NCBI GenBank assembly: GCA_964352985.1
Contig: CAYGUK010000004.1
Span: 9,938 to 73,937, forward strand
Origin: CAYGUK01 sp964352985
Lineage (GTDB): Bacteria; Pseudomonadota; Gammaproteobacteria; JAHCLG01
DNA length: 64,000 bases
Reading direction: 5' to 3'
Positions 33,887-42,443 of this stretch are shown here, piece by piece. Position 1 is the first letter of the stretch. Each line of letters opens with the position of its first letter. A program made the position numbers and the translations under genes. The notes beneath the pieces are model-generated. The model was given only the letters and a program-made list of their open reading frames with translations. It had not been told where the DNA came from and did no database searches.

Positions 33887-36067
33887 CTACACTTTTTCCT
33901 TAGGTTTATGACCTTTAATCCAATATTTAATAACGATTGGAATAATAATAATGAGTAAGATAATAAAAAATAATATCACTGGCCACCAAATCGGTTTATT
34001 CCATGCTATTCTTTTTTGATCACGCAAGATGGGATTGATACTTCGATATTTAAGATCACTACCTCCAATCGCTGGAATTTTATAAGCACCATTCCATTGG
34101 TGTAATAACGCATAATTCATAGGGTGATAGCCAAATACCCAAGGCGCATCACGTCGAATAATGTCTAGCATTTTATTAATCACTTCTTGTCGTTTTGGAC
34201 CATTGGGTAAATCTTTCATGTGTTGATATAATTCATCGTATTCTTTATTAAAATAATTTACCGCATTTTCGCCACCGTATTTCACTTTCCCATTTTTGCC
34301 GTAAAGCAAAAAAAGAAAATTTTCGGGATCAGGATAATCGGCTAACCATCCCCAAGAAAACATTTGCACATTACCATTTCTCACTTTTTCTTGAAACCGA
34401 TTATAGGTAGTCGCTCGAATATGTAATTGAATGCCGAGTTTAGCAAATTGTTTTCTCATCCAGTCTAATCGCGATTTATCATCAGGCCCACTGCTACCAA
34501 CCGTATCATAATTTAAGATAAGCGGTTTACCTGTTTTCGCGTCACGCCCATTAGGATAACCGGCTTCTGCTAATAACTTTTTCGCATCATCAATTGATAA
34601 TCTTTCTGCTTGATTATCCGCCCAGCGATACACAAATGGATTAATGCCTTTTTTACCCGTTAAAGTCCCAAAAATCCCTGGTGGGATCGGCCCCTGCGCA
34701 GGCACGCCACGACCATTTAAAAAAATAGAAATATAATCTTCATAATCAAGTGCAATAGAAATAGCTTGACGTAACTTTCGGGCTTTAGGCGTTAGACCTC
34801 CCACCACATCATCATTCATATTAAAACCAAGATACATCGTGCCAAGACCAATACTATTATCAAGCTTAATCCCTTTTTGTTGCATATCAGGTGAGAGAAC
34901 AGGTTCACCTTGTTCATCAATTTTAATCGCTTGATCAAAACTATCTGCTGAAATTGCGGAAGTATCATAATAACCTTGTAAAAATTTACTCCAACGCGGA
35001 ATACTTTCTTTCTCTAAATCAAAAACTACTTTATCGATAAACGGTAATGTTTGCCCTGCTTTTTCTAATAATCCATTCTCTTTATCTTTAGGTTCTCCGC
35101 TTGATGGATAAACTTCATGATGAAAATTTGGATTTTTTTCTAACACCATTTGTTTATTGGGATTATTTTCAGTCAGCATATAAGGGCCCGTTCCAACAGG
35201 ATACCAACTTAAACTTAAGTTTTTCTTTTCCATTCCGGGCTGGGAATAAAATAAATCTGCCTCCCATGGGACAGGCGCAAAAAAAGGCATCGCCAACCAA
35301 TAAATAAATTGTGGATATTTGCCTTTTACTTTTATCTCATACGTATATCTATCAATTTCTTTCACCCCTAGCAGGGAAAACTTTCTAAGATCAATAAATT
35401 CCCCATTTTTTTTCTTATTTATTTCTTGCTGTAATGTTTTCGCTAAGTCATCTAAGCCAATAATATAATGCCCCATTAAGCCAAAAAGAGGCGATTGAAC
35501 TTCAGGATTGGCTAATCGCTTTATTTGATAAACATAATCTTCGGCGGTTAATTCACGTGTACCTGTATGTTTAAAATCTTGGAGTCGATATTTATTTTCT
35601 AATTGTAGTTGGGATAAATGATGATAAAGATATTCCCCCTTTTCATTCTTCGCAAAAGCTGGATGCGGTTGATATAAAATGCCAGGTTTTATTTTAATGG
35701 TATAAACACTATAAGCTATTTCATTTGTCGGTGCGGTATTAGGTAACACTTGATCATTTTTGTTGTAGTAAGTCGGTAAAGGCACTTCCTCTGCGGTAGC
35801 CGGAATTAATTGATATGGCCTTTTTAAATAGTGATATTGCAAAGGAGGTTCATAAATTTGTGTCGTAAAGACAGACTCATCGCTCGAATAAGATTTCGCA
35901 GGATCTAACGTTTTTGGTCTTTCGGCAAAACTTGAATATAAGATATTTGCTTTAGCATCTTTTTGCAGGTGTGGGCTATTTAAAGGTTTATCATGACAAG
36001 CTGTAAGCCCTACAACCAAGAAGATAAATCCCAAAAACAAAACGCATCGTTTCAACAAAGTCATCAT
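33887..36067 (-). CDS. Peptide-binding protein of ABC transporter, lipid- and helix-anchored
   Basis: A 726-aa solute-binding protein (SBP family 5, OppA/DppA-like). The N-terminal signal ends in a lipobox (VVGLTACHDK), and the core holds RPKTLDPAKSYSSDESVF, ISWYPVGTGPYMLTEN-like SLSWYPVGTGPYML, LRQAISIALDYEDYI and the late MFSWGWLADYPDPENFLFLL, all in the usual order. Unusually, a C-terminal helix (about 700-720, WWPVILFFIILLIIIIPIV) with a basic tail (KHKPKEKV-type) follows. The protein should be held at the inner membrane at both ends. It is the first gene of a five- or six-gene operon. Residue 1 or 2 (ATG ATG) may be the start. Confidence 0.9.
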   Translation of the reverse strand: MMTLLKRCVLFLGFIFLVVGLTACHDKPLNSPHLQKDAKANILYSSFAERPKTLDPAKSYSSDESVFTTQIYEPPLQYHYLKRPYQLIPATAEEVPLPTYYNKNDQVLPNTAPTNEIAYSVYTIKIKPGILYQPHPAFAKNEKGEYLYHHLSQLQLENKYRLQDFKHTGTRELTAEDYVYQIKRLANPEVQSPLFGLMGHYIIGLDDLAKTLQQEINKKKNGEFIDLRKFSLLGVKEIDRYTYEIKVKGKYPQFIYWLAMPFFAPVPWEADLFYSQPGMEKKNLSLSWYPVGTGPYMLTENNPNKQMVLEKNPNFHHEVYPSSGEPKDKENGLLEKAGQTLPFIDKVVFDLEKESIPRWSKFLQGYYDTSAISADSFDQAIKIDEQGEPVLSPDMQQKGIKLDNSIGLGTMYLGFNMNDDVVGGLTPKARKLRQAISIALDYEDYISIFLNGRGVPAQGPIPPGIFGTLTGKKGINPFVYRWADNQAERLSIDDAKKLLAEAGYPNGRDAKTGKPLILNYDTVGSSGPDDKSRLDWMRKQFAKLGIQLHIRATTYNRFQEKVRNGNVQMFSWGWLADYPDPENFLFLLYGKNGKVKYGGENAVNYFNKEYDELYQHMKDLPNGPKRQEVINKMLDIIRRDAPWVFGYHPMNYALLHQWNGAYKIPAIGGSDLKYRSINPILRDQKRIAWNKPIWWPVILFFIILLIIIIPIVIKYWIKGHKPKEKV

Positions 36068-36116
36068 GACTATCCATTTGAAATTTTATCAATTATACAA
36101 CGATTTAATGTTGAGG

Positions 36117-36464
36117 TTAATGTGAAGAAGTTTGTTGATCAGAATTATTTGGAAATTGCACAATATTATTACGATTCGTTAGGCCTAAACGGACGACGAT
36201 TTTTCCACATAAAGTAATGGTGGATGATAAACGTTGATTATCAGCTTGGTAATATTCAAATTTATAAGTACGCCAAATGCAGAAACGGCTATTTTGCTTA
36301 CGAATCGAAACCGATGCTAACGCAGCAGTATCATCCAATAATTGCAATTTGCGAATTTCACAGGCTCTTTTACTGACATCAACCGCAATTTTTTTAGCGT
36401 GTAGAGAATCAGCCCAGAGCCAGGCAACAAAGGCAATAATTAATAATGTCACAATTGATATCAT
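36117..36464 (-). CDS. DUF3301 family protein
   Basis: A 115-aa protein with an N-terminal membrane helix (ISIVTLLIIAFVAWLWADSL) followed by a small domain with the DUF3301 pattern: AKKIAVDVSKRACE, LQLLDDTAALASVSIRK, FCIWRTYKFEYYQAD and the late ITLCGKIVVRL. Function is unknown. It is 49 bases upstream of the peptide-binding gene on the same strand and could share its transcript. Confidence 0.8.
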   Translation of the reverse strand: MISIVTLLIIAFVAWLWADSLHAKKIAVDVSKRACEIRKLQLLDDTAALASVSIRKQNSRFCIWRTYKFEYYQADNQRLSSTITLCGKIVVRLGLTNRNNIVQFPNNSDQQTSSH

Positions 36465-36545
36465 AATCTCACTTTAATACATACAAGTAAAATGTGCAAT
36501 AGCCAACGTAATAATATATTTTTTTCGACAAAGTTTCATGAACTT

Positions 36546-38471
36546 TTAACCATTATTATTAAGGACTTCTTGATAAATCTTAATTGATGATTTGTCTTTA
36601 AGCCCTCTAACATATAGCTCGTAATCAAGATTCGCATTATCGCGTTCAATTTCTTGACGATAAGCTTTAGCTGTTACTTCATTTTTATCTAGGCTACCAG
36701 GGATAATTTCCTGTAAATCGATAATAAAATAATTGCCCTTGTCATCGCTAAATCCTGCGAGATTATTTTTATCATCCATTTTTAGTTGAAAAACTTTATT
36801 AATAATCATCGGATCAATTTTATCATTTACCCGACCAATATTAGTTTCAACTTGCCATTTAAGACCTGCTTTTTGCACAATATTGGCTTTATTATTACTG
36901 GTTAGTAATTGTTGTAATAAATTTTCACCTTTTTCTGACGTTAATTTTGCAATTGCTTTATCCTGTAACACTTTTACAATATCCGCTTTAACTTCGGCAA
37001 AAGGTTTGACTGCCGCAGGTTTATTTTCAATTATTCTTAACACAATAATACTATTAGGATCGATTTGAATAGTATTACTGTTATAATTTTGTTTTAACAC
37101 ATCATCACTAAAAGCAGCGGCAACGACTTTAGGATTTTTTGTAATACCATCTGTTCCACCTTTTTGGCTAAATAAGCCAGTTTTTTCAATCGTTAGATTA
37201 AGTGCTTTGGCTGCCGGTGAAAGACTATCTGAATTGGTATAAGTTAAACTAGCAAGTCTATCACTCATATCAGCAAATTCTTTTTGAACTTTTGAATCTG
37301 TTAACGTTTTTGCAATATCATCTTTAACTTTTGCAAATGGGATAGTAACAGAAGGTTTCATCGCTAATAATTTAACAATACTAAAACCGTATTTCGTTCT
37401 AATTGGTTTAGAATAATCACCTACTTTTTGTAAACCTTCTAATGTTTGAGTAAAGCTTGGACCAAACACATTATCTTCACCAAACCAACCTAAATCCCCG
37501 CCTTTGTTTTTTGAAGCAACATCTGTTGAATATGTTTTTGCTAATTCTGCAAAATCTGCCCCTTGTTTGAGTTTTTGATAAATCATGTCAATTTTTTCTT
37601 TTGCACTTTTAGTTTTTGCTTCATCCGCATTTGGTGCTAATTGAATTAATATTTTTGCGACATGCCATTTTGGAGATGAACGATATGCTGTAATATTATT
37701 TTCATAATAATCCTGTAATTGTTTATTTGTTAATTTTATATTTTTTGCTAAATCAATTGTTGAAAGTTTAATATAACTAATGGCAACACGATGTGGTGCC
37801 ATAAAATCTTTTTGGTGTTGTTGATAATAATTATTTGCACTCTCATCTGAAATATTTACCTTTTTGGTAAACTGATTAGCATTGATTTTAGTGAATGCAA
37901 AATTTCGTTTTTCAGATATCAAAGAAACAGCATTGTGAACTTCATAAGGCAACGCAACTGAAGTCCCAGCAATAATTTGTTGAACTTGGGCTATCAACAT
38001 GCGATTTTGCATATCGGCTAAAAATTTATCAAGCGTATAGCCCATACTATACATGACTTGTTGAAAACGTTGTTCAGAGAATTGATCATTTTCTTGAAAA
38101 GCGGGCAAGTTACGAATAGTGCTATCTAATTGCAAATTAGAAATATAAAAACCACCACTTCTGGCCCCTTTTGCTAAGACGATAGAATTAATTAATTCAT
38201 CCATCGTTTGTTTTTTCATGGCCGCGATTAATTGAGGTGTTTGGGCGAAATTGGCACCTAATTGCATGCGAGCTTGCTGTTCGATATTACTATAAAGTTT
38301 GTCGTATTCTTTTTTAGTAATTTTAATACCATCGACTTTTGCTACGACTTGTTCGCTTTGTCCCGTTGTTAGATAATAACTAATACCCCAAATCGCAAAT
38401 GTAATACAAACTAAAATAATAATCGTCCATGCGATAATACCACTCGTTTTTTCACGAATACTCGTTAACAT
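36546..38471 (-). CDS. ppiD: Peptidyl-prolyl isomerase / periplasmic chaperone PpiD
   Basis: A 641-aa inner-membrane-anchored chaperone for newly exported outer-membrane proteins. It begins MLTSIREKTSGIIAW, then one membrane helix (about 14-34) and a SurA-type N-terminal domain (about 37-180). The parvulin domain (about 270-370) has WHVAKILIQLAP, ADFAELAKTYSTD, KGGDLGWFGEDN and YGFSIVKLL. The C-terminal domain repeats a degenerate chaperone fold. The start at 38471 (GGGAAG 6 bases upstream) is chosen over 38519. Confidence 0.92.
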   Translation of the reverse strand: MLTSIREKTSGIIAWTIIILVCITFAIWGISYYLTTGQSEQVVAKVDGIKITKKEYDKLYSNIEQQARMQLGANFAQTPQLIAAMKKQTMDELINSIVLAKGARSGGFYISNLQLDSTIRNLPAFQENDQFSEQRFQQVMYSMGYTLDKFLADMQNRMLIAQVQQIIAGTSVALPYEVHNAVSLISEKRNFAFTKINANQFTKKVNISDESANNYYQQHQKDFMAPHRVAISYIKLSTIDLAKNIKLTNKQLQDYYENNITAYRSSPKWHVAKILIQLAPNADEAKTKSAKEKIDMIYQKLKQGADFAELAKTYSTDVASKNKGGDLGWFGEDNVFGPSFTQTLEGLQKVGDYSKPIRTKYGFSIVKLLAMKPSVTIPFAKVKDDIAKTLTDSKVQKEFADMSDRLASLTYTNSDSLSPAAKALNLTIEKTGLFSQKGGTDGITKNPKVVAAAFSDDVLKQNYNSNTIQIDPNSIIVLRIIENKPAAVKPFAEVKADIVKVLQDKAIAKLTSEKGENLLQQLLTSNNKANIVQKAGLKWQVETNIGRVNDKIDPMIINKVFQLKMDDKNNLAGFSDDKGNYFIIDLQEIIPGSLDKNEVTAKAYRQEIERDNANLDYELYVRGLKDKSSIKIYQEVLNNNG

Positions 38472-38622
38472 TGACACTTCCCACAGCTTTATCAGAATTT
38501 GGGGAGTATACCCTACCACTTACACTTGTATCTACCCTGTTGATAAAATAAGTAATGTTTTAAGTTAAACATGTTATTTTTTAGTAAACAGTATTTATAA
38601 ATATAAAGTATGTAAAAAATGT

Positions 38623-39759
38623 TTAAGAGTCATATTCCAGTGGAATAGGCATTATTTCATCTTCAGATCCAATTGTGGCGGGGGCTACGTCGTAAGTCGG
38701 ATCATTGGGTTTTTGCACAACCTCTTCAGTCTCATTCCCATTATTATTCGATAATGGAATCAATGCAGATGCATCATTTTTCTGAACGCTTGGTTGGATC
38801 AATAATTCAGGCATTAAATTAACCTGACTGTGATCTGGTGCATTATTTAAGTTTTCTTTGTCTAACATAGAAAGCGGTTTTTCTTTAGCGGGTTCTTTTT
38901 GTTTTTGCTGTGTTTGTTTTGCCACTTTAAATTTCGGCACTTGATTCAACATAATTTCTACACGGCGATTTCGTGCTCTATTTTCCGGATTATCATTAGG
39001 CACTAAATTATGAGTATCGGCAAAACCACGTATTTGCATTCTATCTGCAGGTAATCCTGATTTTTTTAAAAACTCGTCAACTACTGAATAAGAACGCGAT
39101 GACGACAACTCCCAATTTGATCGATAGCGAATATTCGAAATGGGTACATCATCGGTAAAACCAGAGATAATGATTTCACCTTCCATGTTGTGTAACGCAT
39201 CACCTAATTTGTGGAGTACTGGTTTGAAATCTTCGTTGATTTCTGCGCTCCCTGATTCAAACGCAGCTTTATCCAACAGTCTAACAATAATTACATGTCC
39301 TTTATTTGTTACTTCGACTTGGTTTTTTACAATTTGATCTTTGAGTAATTCACGTAATGTGCTGGCATCTTTATTAGTTTGTTCTAAATCAACTGTAATG
39401 GGAATCGCACCGCCTTCACCATTTCCTATTGAATCCTTTGAATATGGTGGGATGATATCGTAATTTTTATCTTTTCCAGAATCTTGTTTGTCAATGCTTT
39501 CATTAGTCGAGGGATCGACGGTTGTTGATACAGGGGAACCAAAAGCTTGTTGCATAGAGATCCCCATCATTTTAAATTTTTCTTTGTCCACTTCCGAAAG
39601 CGCAAATAACATCACAAAAAAAGCCATTAAAAGTGACATCAGATCTGCAAACGTTAAAACCCACGTAGCCATCGTCTGCGCCATGACTTCTTGCGCAGTC
39701 CTTCGTTGTTTTGGTTTTGATTTTTTTTGTTCTTCTTGTATATCCCTTTTTTCGCTCAC
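38623..39759 (-). CDS. motB: Flagellar stator protein MotB (PomB-like)
   Basis: A 378-aa stator subunit that anchors the motor to peptidoglycan. One membrane helix (about 33-55) contains the ion-carrying Asp in LTFADLMSLLMAFFVMLF. The plug/linker region is followed by an OmpA-like domain (about 160-285) with FESGSAEI, ISGFTDDVPIS, NWELSSSRS and NRRVEIML. A long polar tail of about 95 residues, rich in Asn, Pro, Glu and Gln, extends past the usual end. It is downstream of motA by 13 bases. The partner resembles PomA, so Na+ drive is plausible. Confidence 0.93.
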   Translation of the reverse strand: MSEKRDIQEEQKKSKPKQRRTAQEVMAQTMATWVLTFADLMSLLMAFFVMLFALSEVDKEKFKMMGISMQQAFGSPVSTTVDPSTNESIDKQDSGKDKNYDIIPPYSKDSIGNGEGGAIPITVDLEQTNKDASTLRELLKDQIVKNQVEVTNKGHVIIVRLLDKAAFESGSAEINEDFKPVLHKLGDALHNMEGEIIISGFTDDVPISNIRYRSNWELSSSRSYSVVDEFLKKSGLPADRMQIRGFADTHNLVPNDNPENRARNRRVEIMLNQVPKFKVAKQTQQKQKEPAKEKPLSMLDKENLNNAPDHSQVNLMPELLIQPSVQKNDASALIPLSNNNGNETEEVVQKPNDPTYDVAPATIGSEDEIMPIPLEYDS

Positions 39760-39772
39760 ATCAATGTCCTAC

Positions 39773-40549
39773 TTAGCTATCTGCACCCGAAATTTCTGGT
39801 TCTGCTGCCCGTTGAGATCCGGGTAAATAGGTTTGTAGAATATCATTTATAATTCGTGGGTTTTGACCTTGTTGTATTCCCAACACCGCATCAATAATTA
39901 ATGATTTAATAATTTTTTCTTCTTTACTACGCAAATCAAGTTTATCCGCAATGGGAATTGCAATTAAATTTGCTAATACTGCGCCATAAAGTGTGGTTAA
40001 CATAGCAATCGCCATCGCTGGTCCTAGTGATGATGGATCACTTAAGTTAGCTAACATTTGCACCAAACCAATTAATGTTCCTATCATCCCCATTGCCGGT
40101 GCCGCATCACCTATTGCTTTAAATATCTGCTGACCATTAATGTGTCTTTGCACAGTCATTTCCATGTCCTTGTATAACATGGTTTCGACAATCTCTCCAT
40201 CAAGACCATCGACAAGATGTCCAATGCCACGTTTCAAAAAATCATTTTTGATTTCGACACTCTCTAATGCCAAAATACCGTTTTTTCTAGCAGTATCTGC
40301 TAATTCTAAAACTTGGTGAATAATTTCAGTGGGAGATTCCAATTTATTAAATAATGTTTTTAAGCCTATTTTCACAGCGCCAAAGAATTGGCCAAGTGAA
40401 AAGCGCATTAAGACAACCCCGGCACTTCCACCAAAAACGATCAATAAGGAAGGCACATTTACCATGCCACTTAGAGGACCACCAATCATGATTGCAGTAA
40501 TAACAACCCCAAAAGCAGAAAGAAATCCTATCAGTGTTGCTAAATCCAT
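39773..40549 (-). CDS. motA: Flagellar stator protein MotA (PomA-like)
   Basis: A 258-aa stator subunit with four membrane helices. The match to Vibrio PomA is close and colinear: MDLATLIGFLSAFGVVI, FGGSAGVVLMRFSLGQFFGAVK, DTARKNGILALE, GDAAPAMGMIGTLIGLVQML and LLTTLYGAVLANLIAIPIADKL-type segments occur in the same order. This suggests a Na+-driven motor, by family resemblance only. It lies 41 bases after the FliS-like gene, likely in one transcript from the sigma-28-type promoter at 41047. Confidence 0.93.
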   Translation of the reverse strand: MDLATLIGFLSAFGVVITAIMIGGPLSGMVNVPSLLIVFGGSAGVVLMRFSLGQFFGAVKIGLKTLFNKLESPTEIIHQVLELADTARKNGILALESVEIKNDFLKRGIGHLVDGLDGEIVETMLYKDMEMTVQRHINGQQIFKAIGDAAPAMGMIGTLIGLVQMLANLSDPSSLGPAMAIAMLTTLYGAVLANLIAIPIADKLDLRSKEEKIIKSLIIDAVLGIQQGQNPRIINDILQTYLPGSQRAAEPEISGADS

Positions 40550-40590
40550 TTTATCTTCCTTTAACTCGTGACAACTTAATCAGTCATTTT

Positions 40591-40980
40591 TTATTCCCAA
40601 ACTTTAACAGTCTCTATATATTTTTTCTGTTGCACTAAAGATAAATTGAACCATAATTCAATAACATCATTTAAAATAGTTCTTATTTTATCGAGTGATT
40701 TCGTCAAATTATTAATATTGGCGGCAACGAGTTTATGTTCGATAAAACAAAATAAGCCGTCTAATAAAGCAAACTGTTCTTTGTGAATATAGGCTTGCAT
40801 TTTATCTCGTACCGTCATAACAAGATCTAAAATATGGCCGATACATTTACATTTTTCGATTGTGTTATTTCGTAACATATGACCTTTTGCTAACGTCAAG
40901 GATTCAATGGCATTTTCAATTAATGGCAAATTATCTTCGAAACTGTTCTGTTGTATTAACTCATTTGCTGATGTTCCCAT
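40591..40980 (-). CDS. FliS-like flagellar chaperone
   Basis: A 129-aa all-helical protein. Its second half (LLDGLFCFIEHKLVAANINN, then LNDVIELWFN) matches the FliS pattern of a helix with LYxYxxxxLxxANxxN followed by the last helix with W. FliS binds flagellin and prevents early assembly. The N-terminal part is more divergent (LIENAIESLTLAKGHM), and fliC and fliD are not in the window, so the assignment is moderate. It is the first gene after a sigma-28-type promoter and precedes motA. Confidence 0.6.
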   Translation of the reverse strand: MGTSANELIQQNSFEDNLPLIENAIESLTLAKGHMLRNNTIEKCKCIGHILDLVMTVRDKMQAYIHKEQFALLDGLFCFIEHKLVAANINNLTKSLDKIRTILNDVIELWFNLSLVQQKKYIETVKVWE

Positions 40981-41046
40981 ATTTGCTACCCTTTCCTATA
41001 ATTAGAACCACGCACGCATTAAAGTTAACGCACGTCTCTTATTTAT

Positions 41047-41073
41047 TTATCGTTTGAAAAAGGAAAAACTTTA
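41047..41073 (-). promoter_or_regulatory. Sigma-28 (FliA) type promoter for fliS-motA-motB
   Basis: On the minus strand TAAAGTTT (complement of 41066-41073) is followed by exactly 11 bases and AACGATAA (complement of 41047-41054). The FliA consensus is TAAAGTTT-N11-GCCGATAA. Fifteen of sixteen box positions other than one or two at the -10 left edge agree. Expected transcription starts near 41040, about 60 bases before the FliS-like start at 40980. Confidence 0.75.
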
Positions 41074-41074
41074 A

Positions 41075-41094
41075 TAAATATCGAAAGATATTTA
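41075..41094. terminator. Stem-loop with GAAA/TTTC loop after flgL
   Basis: TAAATATC (41075-41082) and GATATTTA (41087-41094) form a perfect 8-bp stem around GAAA, touching the -35 side of the fliS promoter. It may end the flgB-flgL transcript. It is AT-only apart from one pair and lacks a clean T tract, so this is tentative. Confidence 0.3.
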
Positions 41095-41195
41095 GAATAT
41101 TTTAGTGAAACACAAGAACTTAAGCTTATCATGAATAAATTACTTTAAAATAACAACTTAAGATAGTTAATTTCATCCTTGAAATTTGATTATCA

Positions 41196-42443
41196 TTATC
41201 TGAAATTTAGTCGATCAAATAAAGAAATCGAGCCTATTTCAGCAAAAACACGTTGTGAAATTTCCATTTGTTGGATGACTTGGGTTAATTTCGAAATAAC
41301 TTCTGTTAAATTTGCATCCTGGAGTTTTGACATAGATGCCGCGTTTTGAACTTTGATATCTTCAAGTAAATTTTTTTCTGATTCAACAACTGATTCTCGT
41401 GATCCAATTTGGGAGACTTTTTCTAATACTGTTTGTAAACCTTGTTCAAACGAAGCCATGTTTCTATCAATGATATTATGAAAATTTGCAGATTCCACAT
41501 CGTTATTGATATCCACATTTAAAATATTGATCATGTTCTGTAAGGAAGTAAAAATATTTTGACTACTACTGGGGGTAACTTGAAAATCATCACCGATATT
41601 CGGTGTGCCCTTAATTTCAATTTGATGGCCATTAAAATTAATTGCACCACCTTCGACATAAGCAGGTGCATTCGCTGGCGATGCGGCGGGTAAAGGTGGA
41701 ATCACTTGGCCGCTCGATGCCCCAACTACTTGATAAGCCAATTCCCCAAGAGAATTAGTCACAAATGAAATCGTATAAGTATCCCTCACATAAGCATTAT
41801 TATCTGTCACTTCGCCAATTGAAATAATGCCTGTCCCAGTATTCGTTGTGGGCCCATCATTCGTGACAAATCGACCATTCCCCATAGCCACATTTTCAAA
41901 AATATCATAACCTGAATCGGTAATTGCAATACTGGTATTTAAACCAACATCTAAAAATCGTTGACCCGCATCACCTTGGAAAATATAAGTATTATTATTG
42001 TTAACAAACGCCTTAGTTTTAGATTGAAAGCCAGAAAAAATAAATTCCCCATTGCTATCTTTTGTATTCGCAAGACCAACTAATTCATCTAACATCACTT
42101 GTAATTCACTTGCGATTAGTTTTCTATCACCATTATTGAGCGTTTCATTACTTCCTTGAATGTATAATTCTTTTACACGTCTCATTTTATCTGTCACCGA
42201 CGTTAGCGTATTCTCTTCTAGCTGTAAACGCGATGTAGCATAAGTTGAATTTGTTAATAGCGATTCAATTTTTATATTAAAAACTTCGACACTGTTCACT
42301 CTAGTTGAAGCAACAGGATCATCTGAGGGACTTACTATTCTTTTTCCGGTTAATACTTGCAATTGTAAATTATCAATGTTTCCTTGTTGATCCAATAAAC
42401 CTTGTAATAAGTTATTTTGAAAATGAAAAGTTGAAATTCTCAT
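41196..42443 (-). CDS. flgL: Flagellar hook-filament junction protein FlgL
   Basis: A 415-aa structural protein (HAP3) that joins hook and filament. The N-terminal coiled-coil part is flagellin-like (MRISTFHFQNNLLQGLLDQQ, TGKRIVSPSDDPVASTRV), and the C-terminal helix contains IQMEISQRVFAEIGSISLFDRLNFR-type flagellin end features. The middle domain (about 195-300) is larger than usual and resembles one segment of FlgK here (TNTGTGIISIGEVTD). It overlaps the flgK stop by 4 bases. Confidence 0.93.
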   Translation of the reverse strand: MRISTFHFQNNLLQGLLDQQGNIDNLQLQVLTGKRIVSPSDDPVASTRVNSVEVFNIKIESLLTNSTYATSRLQLEENTLTSVTDKMRRVKELYIQGSNETLNNGDRKLIASELQVMLDELVGLANTKDSNGEFIFSGFQSKTKAFVNNNNTYIFQGDAGQRFLDVGLNTSIAITDSGYDIFENVAMGNGRFVTNDGPTTNTGTGIISIGEVTDNNAYVRDTYTISFVTNSLGELAYQVVGASSGQVIPPLPAASPANAPAYVEGGAINFNGHQIEIKGTPNIGDDFQVTPSSSQNIFTSLQNMINILNVDINNDVESANFHNIIDRNMASFEQGLQTVLEKVSQIGSRESVVESEKNLLEDIKVQNAASMSKLQDANLTEVISKLTQVIQQMEISQRVFAEIGSISLFDRLNFR

